Below, in pieces: positions 45,217 to 54,714 of a stretch of 64,000 bases of DNA. The stretch is taken from the NCBI RefSeq assembly GCF_029714405.1, contig NZ_CP121650.1:8127001-8191000 (forward strand). The letters run 5' to 3'. The notes under the pieces were generated by a model. That model searched no databases and was not told where the DNA came from. It was given only the letters and a program-made list of their open reading frames with translations. The DNA comes from Bradyrhizobium sp. CB82. GTDB taxonomy: Bacteria > Pseudomonadota > Alphaproteobacteria > Rhizobiales > Xanthobacteraceae. The position numbers were made by a program, and so were the translations under genes. Position 1 is the stretch's first letter; every line of letters starts with the position of its first letter.

Positions 45217-45480
45217 ATCCGCAGTTCGGTCCGAATAACCCAATGCTGCGGTCCGCTCAGTTCGGTTAGCGCCCACACCAGTGCGTCAACACGATCGGGG
45301 GAATAGCCAAGGCGCCCCCGATCGAAATCGCTCGTGAAAGCGCACATCTGATTCTCCAACGTGGAGAAATTGCCGACGTGGTGCACCTTGCGTTGCTCAT
45401 AGAGAGCGGCGATCGGTTCGGCGCGCACCACTTTACCGCGGCTGGCGTGAACTGACTTGAAGCTCACGCTCGCATCCAGC
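45213..45480 (-). pseudogene. Phage terminase large subunit, C-terminal fragment
   Basis: The minus strand reads SFKSVHASRGKVVRAEPIAA, LYEQRKVHHVGNFSTLENQM, CAFTSDFDRGRLGYSPDRVD and ALVWALTEL. This is the end of the nuclease domain of large terminase proteins (YSPDRVDALVWAL is typical). The ATPase part is missing, and an IS110 element lies about 240 bp upstream. It is the remains of a prophage. Confidence 0.75.
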
Positions 45481-45722
45481 GCGCGAATCGTCGCAGCTCG
45501 TAGGCGCTCAACGGTAGCTTGTCTTCCCTCGACCGATGTCGATCAGGCAGCTCAGCGCGGTCTCGGAGCGCTCGAGCAGTTCTCTCCCCGACGGCCCGCC
45601 CGCAATTTCGCCGTCGCTGGGTCGGCTTCGTGACCTGCGGCGTAGCCCCCTGTGGCCTGCATGTACCGCACGCATTCCGCGATGATTTCCGAGCGTGTGC
45701 GTGGTGCCGCCTCCGACGATTC

Positions 45723-47105
45723 CTAAGAAACGGCATCGCCGACGTTCGGCTCCAAGGGCTGGAGAACGAAGCCGAATGCCTTGGCACGCCGATGCAAATT
45801 GTTGACCACTCGCGTCCGGTAGCGCGTCTCGTAGGACGAGGCCCCGGGATCGACATAGTCCATTCCGTATCGCACAGCATTGTAGAACAGAACTGCGATC
45901 TTGCGGGCCGTGGCGGTCACTGCCTTGGCCTTACCGATGCGCGATGAAAGTCTCCTGTAAAAGGCGCCGAGCGCAGTATCGGTGCGTCCGACGGTGACGG
46001 CAGCAAGGCGCAGAAGCGCCGCCGCCCGGCCGCCGGATCGGCGCGTTCGGGACGAGAGCCTTTTGCCGCCGGAGACCTTGTTGCTCGGCGCCAGTCCTAG
46101 CCAGGAGGTAAAATGCTTTGCACTTGGCCACGAGGAGAGGTCGTCACCGCATTCAGCGATCAGCTTCAGCGAGAGGTAAGAACCGAGGCCGTCGATCGTG
46201 GTGATGTCTTTTCCCAGCAACGCGAACAGCGCCTCGCGGACGTCGAAAGCTAGAGCGTTCGCCTGATCGGTTCGATTCCGACGCAGCGAGGCCGGCGGTG
46301 CTGGTCCATGGCCACGTCCGCGATGGTTGCTCAGTTCCTTCAACACGGCTTCGATCCGGGCGTCGCAGGCAGATGCCTTCTCGTGGTAGGTGTCGTAAAG
46401 CGCAAGTGCCTGCTCGAGCGCAAACAGATGCTCGGCTCGGTAGCTCCCGGTGAGCGCCTTCGCAATCGTCTCGGCACTGGCGTGGCAACTGTAGTGGCGC
46501 AAGCACGCCAGCGCCTCGGGATCGCGCTCGCCGGCAAGGATCGCGCGTATGATACGCAGGCCGGTCGCGCCGGTGATGTCGGCGACGACGTGGTGGAGCT
46601 GAAGATTCATCTCCGTCAAGGCCTTCTGCATATGCTGGATGTGTGAGGCCGCGTACTCCAGCAGACGCTCGCGCTGACGCACGTAGGCTCGCAGTTCGGC
46701 AATCTGCCCTTTGGGCTGAAAGCTGGCCCGCAGCAACCCGAATGAATGGAGCCGCTGCAGCCATTGCGCATCGCTGACATCGGTCTTACGCCCCGGCACG
46801 TGCTTGGCATCGCGCGCGTTGACAAGAAACACGGTAAATCCCCGGGCATCGAGAAGCTCGAAAATCGGAATCCAGTAGACGCTGGTCGATTCCATGACGA
46901 CGGTCTCGACGCCGCATTCCGTAAACCAGTCGACCAGCCGATGCAGATCGGCCGTGAAGGTACCGAAACTGTGGACTGGCTCCGGTGCGCGATCTGCCCT
47001 AACGGCCGCCATATGCATGGTGGCGCCAACGTCGATGGCAGCCGCGTTCGGGTGCACCATCGGCATCTTACCGCCGTCCTTCGACTTCGATCTTTTGGGA
47101 TTCAT
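45723..47105 (-). CDS. IS110-family transposase
   Basis: From ATG 47105, preceded by AGGAGGAG, the 460-residue protein has the DEDD RuvC-like core (AAIDVGATMHMAAV; VETVVMESTSVYW; GRKTDVSDAQWLQRL) and the C-terminal transposase-20 domain (ITTIDGLGSYLSLKLIAECG, KVSGGKRLSSRTRRSGG with the serine). It appears intact. IS110 elements lack classical inverted ends; none were identified. It sits next to the terminase fragment. Confidence 0.92.
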   Translation of the reverse strand: MNPKRSKSKDGGKMPMVHPNAAAIDVGATMHMAAVRADRAPEPVHSFGTFTADLHRLVDWFTECGVETVVMESTSVYWIPIFELLDARGFTVFLVNARDAKHVPGRKTDVSDAQWLQRLHSFGLLRASFQPKGQIAELRAYVRQRERLLEYAASHIQHMQKALTEMNLQLHHVVADITGATGLRIIRAILAGERDPEALACLRHYSCHASAETIAKALTGSYRAEHLFALEQALALYDTYHEKASACDARIEAVLKELSNHRGRGHGPAPPASLRRNRTDQANALAFDVREALFALLGKDITTIDGLGSYLSLKLIAECGDDLSSWPSAKHFTSWLGLAPSNKVSGGKRLSSRTRRSGGRAAALLRLAAVTVGRTDTALGAFYRRLSSRIGKAKAVTATARKIAVLFYNAVRYGMDYVDPGASSYETRYRTRVVNNLHRRAKAFGFVLQPLEPNVGDAVS

Positions 47106-47495
47106 CTGTAGCTCCTCCTGACTCCGGCGGAAGGGCTGGGCTGCGCAATTCATTCAAATTCCTAAACGGGATCGCCGAGATGGCGTCACCACTCTCAAGT
47201 GCGCAACAGCCCATGGACCAGGTTTTTTGACGGGGTCACGTGCCACCAAAATCGTATCGGCCGCTCCCTTCCGGCCGCAGTCTAGCGGTTACCCGTTTCT
47301 ATCCCACAGGGGGCGCGCAGCGCCCCGCTCAGTTTTTTGGAAGCAGTTCGTCGTTGCGTGCTAAACGCTTTTTAACCTTGGCCATAGGAGGGCCTCCGTG
47401 TGGTTTGGGGTTAGAGCCGGGGCGGAAGGTCGCGCTTCCCCTCGGCTTGCTTTTCGTGGCACCATGAATTCATGGCAAAAGCAATTCGTGACACC
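47106..47495. other. Spacer upstream of the RHH/winged-helix cassette
   Basis: This includes the non-coding 5' side of the IS110 element and a short minus-strand frame beginning AKVKKRLARNDELLPKN (about 47330-47385) that may be the start of a lost small gene. GTGGCACCATGAATTCATGG at 47455 has an internal palindrome and may be part of the cassette promoter. Confidence 0.35.
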
Positions 47496-47667
47496 ATGAC
47501 GTCATCAAAAAGCGGGCTCCAGCGACGGGACACCCAGTCACGGTTCGACTTCAGCCCGAATTGGCAAAAGAATTAGACGGTTGGCGCCGCAAGCAGCCTG
47601 ATTACCCGGCCGCCCCGAGGCGATCCGGTGGTTGCTGGAAGCCGCGCTAAAGGCGAAGAAATCGTGA
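47496..47667 (+). pseudogene. Ribbon-helix-helix protein, frameshifted
   Basis: ATG 47496 opens MTSSKSGLQ. In shifted frames the region gives TVRLQPELAKELDGWRRKQP, DYP and RPEAIRWLLEAALKAKKS, the RHH fold of CopG-like antitoxins. One shift falls near 47530 and one near 47610. The TGA (47665-47667) overlaps the GTG of the next gene. It corresponds to the intact RHH gene at 22733-22930. Confidence 0.55.
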
Positions 47668-47870
47668 CTCCACTGGCAGAACCGACCGACCTTGAGTTGA
47701 TCCGCAAAATCGCTGCTGCGGGCGGCAGGAAATACACCGCCGGAAACATTGACCGCGGAAAATATCAACGCCTCGTGGCATTAGGCTGGCTGACCGAAGT
47801 CTCCGTCAACATCAGTGATGTCGTGTACGAGGTAACTGAGGCTGGGAAAGCGGCCGCGCGACTGAAATAA
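47664..47870 (+). CDS. Small winged-helix-like protein
   Basis: GTG 47664 overlaps the upstream stop (GTGA). The 68-residue protein reads TPLAEPTDLELIRKIAAAGG, YQRLVALGWLTEVSVNISDV and VYEVTEAGKAAARLK, a helix-turn-helix with a beta wing. Its layout matches the 72-residue protein at 22515 (GWIERGSRSGSYRITPRGDA). It appears intact although its RHH partner is damaged. Confidence 0.6.
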   Translation: MTPLAEPTDLELIRKIAAAGGRKYTAGNIDRGKYQRLVALGWLTEVSVNISDVVYEVTEAGKAAARLK

Positions 47871-48002
47871 GGTGATTGCCGCCGCGAGTGCCGCGGGGAT
47901 TCAAGCCGAGGTTAGTGTGGCGCAGATAGCGACTCACGAGACATTAAAGGAATCATCGTCAATCTCGTCAATGCGTCGCACCAAGTCTGCTAGCCCCTCT
48001 GC

Positions 48003-48125
48003 CTACGTCTTTTCTTCCTCTTTCCGCGATTTCCTTTTTGTCTGCGATCCCCGAGGCCACGAGATGAGTGCGCCGCAAACAAGGGCGAGACCAGCGACGA
48101 TCAGCGAGATACCGAGAGCGCGCAT
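48003..48125 (-). CDS. Microprotein with one membrane segment (40 aa)
   Basis: ATG 48125 opens MRALGISLIVAGLALVCGAL, continues ISWPRGSQTKRKSRKEEEKT and stops at TAG (48003-48005). It has one hydrophobic segment and a highly charged tail. No family was recognised. It is short, so the call rests on composition. Confidence 0.4.
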   Translation of the reverse strand: MRALGISLIVAGLALVCGALISWPRGSQTKRKSRKEEEKT

Positions 48126-48352
48126 ACTTGCGAGCCCCACAAAGAGAGGCATTTTACCTCAGTTTGGCGCGCGAGGCGCGTTCCTTGTCGACGCCAAGGT
48201 CTTTGAGGGTCCCCTTCGGCGCGCCGCGAAGATTGATCAAAGATACGCAGTAGCGGGTCTGGGTTGGAACCTATGTGGCAGATGGAATCCCGGCTGCCAA
48301 GAAACCTTGACCGCCTGCAGTGGGCTGACGACATCCACCAAACAACCCATCC

Positions 48353-48445
48353 TCAGACATGGAAATAGACCAGAGGCAAATAGATGTATGTCCACCAGGC
48401 GAAGCCGGCCAATCCGGCCAGGACCAGCATATCTTCGTTGGTCAT
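48353..48445 (-). CDS. Microprotein with one membrane segment (30 aa)
   Basis: ATG 48445 opens MTNEDMLVLAGLAGFAWWTY and ends IYLPLVYFHV before TGA. GGAG lies 7-10 bp upstream. The segment is hydrophobic and aromatic, like a small subunit of a membrane complex. No family was recognised. Confidence 0.45.
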   Translation of the reverse strand: MTNEDMLVLAGLAGFAWWTYIYLPLVYFHV

Positions 48446-48721
48446 GGGGATCTCCGAGAGCAGTTTCGATTACCCTCCAACCAACGAGCGGCAGCGCGCG
48501 TTTCAATCGCGCATCAAATATACTTTAAAAAAACGGAACATTTTGCGCCGCGCGTAGCCGCGCCCGGTTCATTATTTCGGGGCTGGCGGAAGTGCCGGCC
48601 GGGGCCGGACGCATCCACAGCCTATCTGGGGCGCCCAAAAGTGCGAGTTGTGCACCGTCTCTCCACAGGCTTCCAATAGCCAGGGGGTGGTAGAGTCGTT
48701 CCCGTGATGGGGGACATCCCA

Positions 48722-48955
48722 ATGACCAATTGGCAATCTGATCTCGATGCGCTCATCGCGGAAACGAAGGCGTTCGTTGAAAAAGCTGGTGCCAAGCGCC
48801 GCCTCGGCGACGAATACGATGCGGCGCAGGATCGTGGCGAACTTCGCAGCAATGGCGAGCGCAGCTTTTCCAGCCCGGAAATGGTGAGCGGCACCGAGTT
48901 AGTGCCGCCAAACGAATTGCACGAAGCGCGCCTAATACGAGACGGGAGTAAATGA
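48722..48955 (+). CDS. Small hypothetical protein
   Basis: The 77-residue protein starts at ATG 48722: MTNWQSDLDALIAETKAFVE, then KAGAKRRLGDEY and a polar tail. The start resembles small proteins often found in Bradyrhizobium, which usually end with an RVxxFRAHQERFxREREDFAAxxLRRM segment. That ending is found in the following frame (48975-49166), so the two may be parts of one broken gene. Confidence 0.45.
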   Translation: MTNWQSDLDALIAETKAFVEKAGAKRRLGDEYDAAQDRGELRSNGERSFSSPEMVSGTELVPPNELHEARLIRDGSK

Positions 48956-48974
48956 TCCAGGCATCGTTCGCCGC

Positions 48975-49166
48975 GTGCTCGACGAACAACTTGCGCACGG
49001 CGAGGAGCCGACCAAAGCCTCACGGCGTCAGATTGTTGCCGACCCGAACCAGCGCGAAGAAATCCTCCAGCGTGTCGCAAGCTTCAGAGCGCACCAGGAA
49101 CGCTTTATGAGGGAGCGAGAGGATTTTGCGGCAGCGGAATTGAGAAGAATGTGGGGGGCGCGCTAG
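48975..49166 (+). pseudogene. C-terminal part of a small hypothetical protein
   Basis: The frame reads LDEQLAHGEEPTKASRRQIV, REEILQRVASFRAHQERFMR and EREDFAAAELRRMWGAR. It looks like the C-terminal half of the type of protein starting at 48722 but in another frame and without its own ribosome site. It may also be a separate small gene. Confidence 0.4.
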
Positions 49167-49294
49167 TATTTGGCTTCAGAAGGCCTCAGGCCGCCGCGCC
49201 GGGGCCGCGCTGATGCGGTATTTTGCTTGGGATCTGTGAGGTAGCGGACGCCAGAAAGGCCGCTCCACGCGACGCCCCAGCCGCATCTAGCGTC

Positions 49295-49501
49295 CTAGCC
49301 GCTGAGTCGTACGTTGACGGCTTTCGGCCGGCCGCTTCGCTCATCGTTGACGATGTCATAGCTCACGCGCGCGCCCACGTGGTGCTCAACGCCGCGCGGG
49401 AACGACGTGGCATGCACGAATACATCTGAGCCGCCGTCGTCAGGCCTGATGAAGCCGAAGCCTCGATCGGCGATCCACTTTTTGATAACTCCCGACGCCA
49501 T
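49295..49501 (-). CDS. Cold-shock domain protein (CspA family)
   Basis: The 68-residue protein (ASGVIKKWIADRGFGFIRPD, SDVFVHATSFPRGVEHHVGA) has the RNA-binding motifs GFGFI (RNP1) and VFVH (RNP2) of a single cold-shock domain. Such proteins act as RNA chaperones in the cytoplasm. The length is typical. The gene stands alone. Confidence 0.93.
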   Translation of the reverse strand: MASGVIKKWIADRGFGFIRPDDGGSDVFVHATSFPRGVEHHVGARVSYDIVNDERSGRPKAVNVRLSG

Positions 49502-49534
49502 CCGTCTGCTTTCCTTTTTGCTGCCGTTCGAGTT

Positions 49535-50130
49535 CTAAGCCGCCATCCGTGCCACATTCGGTCGCGGGGTCTTCTTTGGGGCCGCCGGTGCTAACGGAGA
49601 TCCGAGAATTTCCTTCAGTTTGTGGCGCAAGACGCGCTCAAGCTGATCTTCTAGGCCGAGATCGGTCAACATCCCATGAAGCCCAACGAGATGGATACGG
49701 TCATAAGCCTCGATGAACGCGAGACCCTTCTCGACCCAAGTCTTATGCATGCACCCACTCACCGCTCGGAGGATCGGCACGGTCAGCGCCGCCGCACCAT
49801 TGCTGCTTTCAAAGACAGTGCGCAATAGCAGCGTGACTTGCTCTTCGCCCTTGGCGGTAAACCGCTTCGGGTCGATGCCTCGCAGAAGATCGTAGCGTCG
49901 TAACAGCGTCTGCAAATAACCGGTTTGGCCGCTTCCGTGAGAGCGAGATCCTGCGGCATATCTTCGAGCGCGTGGTTGCAACGTGAATGGCAGCGGGCCT
50001 CGTCAAAGGCGAAGGGTTCGCGTTGGATGCAAGCGTGATGGAAGCCAACGCAGCCGCTACCATGGTAAATCCTGCGGCGCGCGCGTAGTGGTCTGACCGC
50101 TTCACCCAAAAAGGATACGACAACCTCGAT
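49535..50130 (-). pseudogene. Hypothetical protein, probably frameshifted
   Basis: The C-terminal frame (49535-49930) is a convincing helical protein: YLQTLLRRYDLLRGIDPKRF, GEEQVTLLLRTVFESSNGAA and LGLEDQLERVLRHKLKEIL. Upstream the coding look passes to the frame reading REPFAFDEARCHSRCNHALE and DMPQDLALTEAAKP, so a shift near 49925 is likely. A Cys-containing N-terminal part and a helical C-terminal part would then form one protein of about 190 residues. No family was recognised. Confidence 0.4.
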
Positions 50131-50542
50131 CTCAGGGTGGTGCTCGCTAACGTCACCCCGCCCGCGTGGCGGTACGCGAATCCCGCTCACCTTGCTGCCG
50201 ATTGACGCGCACCGACAGATGCGGCACGAAACAAGCGGATAATATTGGGTCCGCGCGAATGCATAAGGACGATCGTGCAGGCATCGGTCCGTCGATCGGC
50301 GCCTGCACGTTCTGCTCAAGCGGCAGCGCTATCAGATCTCATCGACCGACAGAAAGGCCACCCAACAGACAGTCTCAGTTTCCTTACCATGGAGGCCGAA
50401 ACCGGGCGATAGCATCCGAGCGCCGATGATGGAGCCGACGTCGCCGAACGACTGCTTAGCGAGCCGCGTTCAGCGACAAACCGACATGTTCTGGGTTCAG
50501 TCTTGTCCATCGTGCCTCGTCTGCCAGAGATCCTAAGCGATC

Positions 50543-51352
50543 CTACATAAAGTCGTAGCCATCGTCGGACCGATCCGAAACGTGCCCTGTTTCGGTATCG
50601 CTGGCCTCTTTGGATAGATATAGTGCGGGTTTGTCGGCCCGCTGCCATTGACCGTTACTGTTCTTCGTCCACCTATCGGGATATTGAGTGGGATCAAGCA
50701 CCATGTTATCGGCATCCACATCGACAAAGCCAAACTGCCGCGAGCGGGCCCTGGCCTCTTGATTACCAGGACGGGAATGGAGCAGCGCCCCATCGCCGTC
50801 TAGCCGAAGCTGATGCTCCAGCAAGATATCGCCGGCGTTCTCGACGAGCGGATGGACCACCCGAAGATCGACGGTGGACGTGACTTCAGTTCGCCCGGGA
50901 AACTGTTCCTGCCACTGTTCTCCTTGGAACACGTCGCCCATCTCAAATCCGCCTTCTGTTCTTAAAAGCCCGACACTGGTGTTGCCGAGCTGATAGCTGA
51001 AATAGCGCGCGCTATCCGTATCGTATTGCGTCGTGCCGTATTTCTTAGCGATCTTTTTTGTGCGCTTGGCCTTTGAGGATATGTGAGACGAATACTCTTG
51101 TGGGTTCGCGCCAATTTGCCTGATCTCATCGCCATGATACTCCCTCGCTTTGTCAGCGAATTGGCGCCTTGAGATCTCCACGACAGGAGGCCTGTCAACC
51201 AGCGAGTACGACCGTGTTCCTGACGAAGACGAACCCAAGTGCATGTTTGCGAGCGCGTCCGCGAAGCTGTCGCTGTCCGCCGAATATCTGGGCTCGTCGG
51301 CCTGGCTGGCGTTGCTGAATTGGCCGGATGAGCCATTGATTCGGCTATACAT
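50543..51352 (-). CDS. nopP: NopP, rhizobial type III effector
   Basis: The 269-residue protein starts MYSRINGSSGQFSNASQADE. The NopP-type body follows: RSYSLVDRPPVVEISRRQFA, REYHGDEIRQIGANPQEYSS, RTEVTSTVDLRVVHPLVENA and NMVLDPTQYPDRWTKNSNG. NopP (about 270 residues) is secreted through the rhizobial T3SS into legume cells, is phosphorylated by plant kinases and decides host range. There is no signal peptide; the Ser-rich N-terminus is typical of a T3SS signal. AGGAG precedes the ATG and a tts box lies about 65 bp further upstream. Confidence 0.88.
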   Translation of the reverse strand: MYSRINGSSGQFSNASQADEPRYSADSDSFADALANMHLGSSSSGTRSYSLVDRPPVVEISRRQFADKAREYHGDEIRQIGANPQEYSSHISSKAKRTKKIAKKYGTTQYDTDSARYFSYQLGNTSVGLLRTEGGFEMGDVFQGEQWQEQFPGRTEVTSTVDLRVVHPLVENAGDILLEHQLRLDGDGALLHSRPGNQEARARSRQFGFVDVDADNMVLDPTQYPDRWTKNSNGQWQRADKPALYLSKEASDTETGHVSDRSDDGYDFM

Positions 51353-51415
51353 GTAGTTTTTCTCCTATCAGTGAAGTTGCTTGGCAGCGAGTTCAGGCTG
51401 CGCAAGCGAGCGCGC

Positions 51416-51449
51416 CTTCATATTTGTCCCAGCTGACGCCAAGCTGACG
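51416..51449 (-). promoter_or_regulatory. tts box upstream of nopP
   Basis: On the minus strand it begins GTCAGCTTGGCGTCAGCTGG, one base from the nolB box in the first 18. It lies about 65 bp from the nopP start, the usual distance for TtsI-driven effector genes. Confidence 0.75.
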
Positions 51450-52176
51450 TACAGGTCAGAATATGCAGACGGCTTCCACGCGGCCGGCGTGCTAGCTGCG
51501 ATCACGACAGCGCACACGCAGGCTCGCGTGACGTTGCTTGCAGGACAGCGTTCGCAACCTTGGCTCGAACGCGCGTGACAAATTGCAACTTTTGCCCAGT
51601 CTCTGACCGCCCGCACTGTCGCGAGAGCTAACCGATATGGCACCTTGAGCCTCGTTATCACCCTGGCGGGCGTGTCGCCCGATCTAACGGGTGACAGAGA
51701 CCGCTTTCGCCGGCGAGAACACATCTCGCGATTCGTCGAGGTGAGACGATAACCCCTCGGCCTCAGCCCGCGTCCCTGTCGCGGATCATTGTCGAGCATT
51801 TGATGACCCCGGCCATTAGCGGTTCTGGTGCAGACGCGATCCTGCCTGCCTCACGCAGCACCGCGCGTAATCCGCCCAGCGAAGACTGTGATCATTCTCC
51901 TCACAAGTCTGGCAGACCTTTTGACGTCAACTGGCGGGCGTCATGATCGCGGCGCGTGAGCTTCAGCTTGGACGGAAAGTGACCATGAGATCGCCACCAA
52001 TTGTCTTTCCGCATTACCGGCGCGCACAAGCGCGGACGTTCGTGAGAGGCTCAGAAAACGGCTTCTCGAACTGCCGACATCATCCCGCCTCGGCATGTCG
52101 AACTGCAGCGCGGGCAATCAAGCACTAAGCGTCCCGCAGAGATCTAACTGGATAGTTACGATCATTCTGATTCCCC
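51450..52176. other. Spacer between divergent effector promoters
   Basis: About 700 bp between the nopP and nopM-type tts boxes. No family-level gene was recognised. A 61-codon frame at 51943 has no ribosome site of note. Confidence 0.4.
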
Positions 52177-52211
52177 GTCAGCTTCTCGAAAGCTAAGCCT
52201 CGTAGCGAGAA
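52177..52211 (+). promoter_or_regulatory. tts box upstream of the NopM-type effector
   Basis: GTCAGCTTCTCGAAAGCTAA followed by GCC is a near-consensus tts box. It ends 52 bp before the ATG at 52264. Confidence 0.85.
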
Positions 52212-52263
52212 CGTGTTTATCCAGCTTCGGCGTTAGCTGCTCAGATCTGACAAAGGAGATGGG

Positions 52264-54714
52264 ATGGATCCGTTCAACAACCTCAACCTATTCGAGGCCC
52301 CAGATGTCGATCGGGAGTACTACGACGGGCTGGAAGAGCAGCAGGCGGACCAATCGGGGTTTTTGCAGCAGCTGAACGAGTTGCATCCGCACGAGCGCCC
52401 GCCCCCCAGTTCAAATAGACTCGGCGACGCGGACGTAGTGTCGAACAGCGATGCGGATCATTTGAGAATGCTGCATGAGGGTCGCGTCGGACAAGGCACC
52501 TCGCGGTTGCCATCGGATCCGCAGGTCAATCGACATGTGCTTTTTGCGGCCGCGGATCGAGGTGGCCAGTTGCCAGCCGGCAGTTTCAGTCTGACGGATT
52601 CTTGGCACGGCATGGATGCGGCTGCCGATTGGCCGACGCATAGTGTCGGTCAGGAGGAGCATTGGTGGGCGGAGGCCGATGATGTGGCGCCGGATTGGTC
52701 AACGCCCCCCGCAATTCCTTGGCAGCAAAATCTCGGGGCAGCAAACCTCAGCCGACAACCCCGGCCGGGCGATGGCAATACTTCAAGAGGAGGCCGCCGG
52801 CTCAGCTCGGCCGCGGCGCCGTGGACCGAAGCCTTGCACGGCACGTGGGCCTCAGGCTCTTCAAGCGGTGCGACGGACCTCGAAGACCAAGCCCTCAGCC
52901 AATCGCGGCTTGACCAGATCTTGGACACCTGGGCCGGCGAGGAGTGGCAGACGGAAGGCGAGGACCGGCAAGAGGCGGTAAGACGAATAAGAGCTTGGGC
53001 AGAGGCCAGCGATGTCTATGCAGGGCTGGAGCTGCAATACCTAGGCCTGACGACATTGCCCGCCGCCCTTCCGCCCGGGCTCCAGTCGCTCAATGTGAGC
53101 GACAACGAGCTGGTGCACCTTCCTGACACTCTCCCGTCCGGACTGCGGACGCTCGGCGCCAGCAACAACCAATTGACCGGCCTGCCCGACAACCTTCCGA
53201 CAAGACTTCAGTCACTCGTCATCGGCAGCAACCAGCTGACCGGGCTGCCCGACTCTCTTCCCGAGGGCCTTTCGACACTCGCCGTCGGCAGCAACCGGCT
53301 GACGAGCCTGCCAGACACCTTGCCGGCCGGGCTCCAGGACCTCGATGTCCGCGGCAACCTGCTGACCAGCCTGCCCGACAACCTCCCGAGCGGACTTCAA
53401 TTGCTTGCCGTCGGCGGCAACCGGCTAACAAGCCTACCCGACACGCTCCCGCCCGACCTCCAAGAGCTCGAAGCCGACGGCAACCGGCTGACCAGCCTGC
53501 CCGACACTCTCCCCGACGAGCTCCAGTTGCTCTTCGCCCGCGATAACCGCCTGAATAGCCTGCCCGAGACCCTCCCGTCTGAACTCCAGAGACTCCACGT
53601 TAGTGGCAACCGGCTGACGAGCTTGCCCGAGAATCTCCCGGTCGAGCTCCGGGTGCTCGAAGCACGCAACAATCGGCTGACCAGCCTGCCGGAGACCCTG
53701 CTAACCGAGCTAGGTTCTTGGTGCATGGTTTATGTAGATGATAATCCGCTGCCCGAGCAGGTGCGGGCGAATTTGGCGGGAGCCCTGAATGCGCTGGGCT
53801 ATGCCGGCCCGCAAGTTTTCTTTTCAATGGATGGAGGAACGGCGAGCGGCTCTGCGCGACCCCTGGCCGAGGCGGTAGCGGACTGGTTGAAGGGCGAGCC
53901 GGAGACGATCGCCGCCTGGCAGAACTTCGCTAGCGAGGAGGGTGCGGCGGAATATGCGCTCTTCCTCGACAAGCTGCAGAAGACCGTGAATTATGACAAT
54001 CCCGAGTTCCGACAGGCGGTGGCCGAGGATCTGCGGCAGGCAGCGATCAGGCCGCAATTGCGCCAGCAGTTTTTTCAGCTGGCCTTCGGGGCGAGCGAGA
54101 CCTGTCAGGATCGCATCACGCTGACCTGGAACGGTATGCAGACTGCACGTCTGATCGCTGACGTCGAGGACGAGGTCTATGACGATCGGCTCGGCGAACT
54201 CATCCAGCAGGCGCGAGTCCTGTTTCGCCTCAACGCGCTCGAGCCGATCGCTCGTCAGAAGGTCAACTCGCTCCGCTTCGTCGACGAGATCGAGGTCTAT
54301 CTCGCCTATCAGGTCAAGCTACGTGAGCGGCTGGAACTGCAGCTCATCGCTCCGGACATGCGGTTCTTTGATGTCGCTTACGTCACTGACGACGACCTCA
54401 ACGCAGCCGAGACGCAGGTGCGCAATGAGGAGGCGGCGGGGTTCGCCGACTATCTGGCAACTCGCTGGCAACCCTGGGAGATGGTGGTGAGCCGGATCGC
54501 TCCCGAAGCTCATGCACAGATGGAGAACCGGCTCGCCGAGGCGATAAACGAGGAGTTTCCGGGCCGCCTTCAGCAACGGCTCGCCGACCATCACCTAACC
54601 GGAGACAGCGAGGCCGAGGTGCAGTTCGGAGCCCAGATCCGCGAAGAGATCGCCCGCGAGATCAAGGGCGCTCTGATGCGCCAGGTGCTTGAGAACCATG
54701 CGATTGAGCTGTGA
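52264..54714 (+). CDS. nopM: NopM-type LRR E3 ubiquitin ligase effector (NEL family)
   Basis: The 816-residue protein has a polar N-terminus for T3SS secretion, about eleven leucine-rich repeats of 20-21 residues between residues 258 and 490 (unit such as LPDTLPSGLRTLGASNNQLT), and a C-terminal novel E3 ligase (NEL) domain. The catalytic Cys is Cys614 in SETCQDRITLTWNGM, the CxD motif of IpaH/SspH/NopM enzymes. It is injected into the plant cell and ubiquitinates host proteins; the repeats choose the target and keep the enzyme off until bound. AAGGAGATGGG precedes ATG 52264. Intact. The symbol is given as the closest family name; this copy is longer than NGR234 NopM. Confidence 0.9.
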   Translation: MDPFNNLNLFEAPDVDREYYDGLEEQQADQSGFLQQLNELHPHERPPPSSNRLGDADVVSNSDADHLRMLHEGRVGQGTSRLPSDPQVNRHVLFAAADRGGQLPAGSFSLTDSWHGMDAAADWPTHSVGQEEHWWAEADDVAPDWSTPPAIPWQQNLGAANLSRQPRPGDGNTSRGGRRLSSAAAPWTEALHGTWASGSSSGATDLEDQALSQSRLDQILDTWAGEEWQTEGEDRQEAVRRIRAWAEASDVYAGLELQYLGLTTLPAALPPGLQSLNVSDNELVHLPDTLPSGLRTLGASNNQLTGLPDNLPTRLQSLVIGSNQLTGLPDSLPEGLSTLAVGSNRLTSLPDTLPAGLQDLDVRGNLLTSLPDNLPSGLQLLAVGGNRLTSLPDTLPPDLQELEADGNRLTSLPDTLPDELQLLFARDNRLNSLPETLPSELQRLHVSGNRLTSLPENLPVELRVLEARNNRLTSLPETLLTELGSWCMVYVDDNPLPEQVRANLAGALNALGYAGPQVFFSMDGGTASGSARPLAEAVADWLKGEPETIAAWQNFASEEGAAEYALFLDKLQKTVNYDNPEFRQAVAEDLRQAAIRPQLRQQFFQLAFGASETCQDRITLTWNGMQTARLIADVEDEVYDDRLGELIQQARVLFRLNALEPIARQKVNSLRFVDEIEVYLAYQVKLRERLELQLIAPDMRFFDVAYVTDDDLNAAETQVRNEEAAGFADYLATRWQPWEMVVSRIAPEAHAQMENRLAEAINEEFPGRLQQRLADHHLTGDSEAEVQFGAQIREEIAREIKGALMRQVLENHAIEL

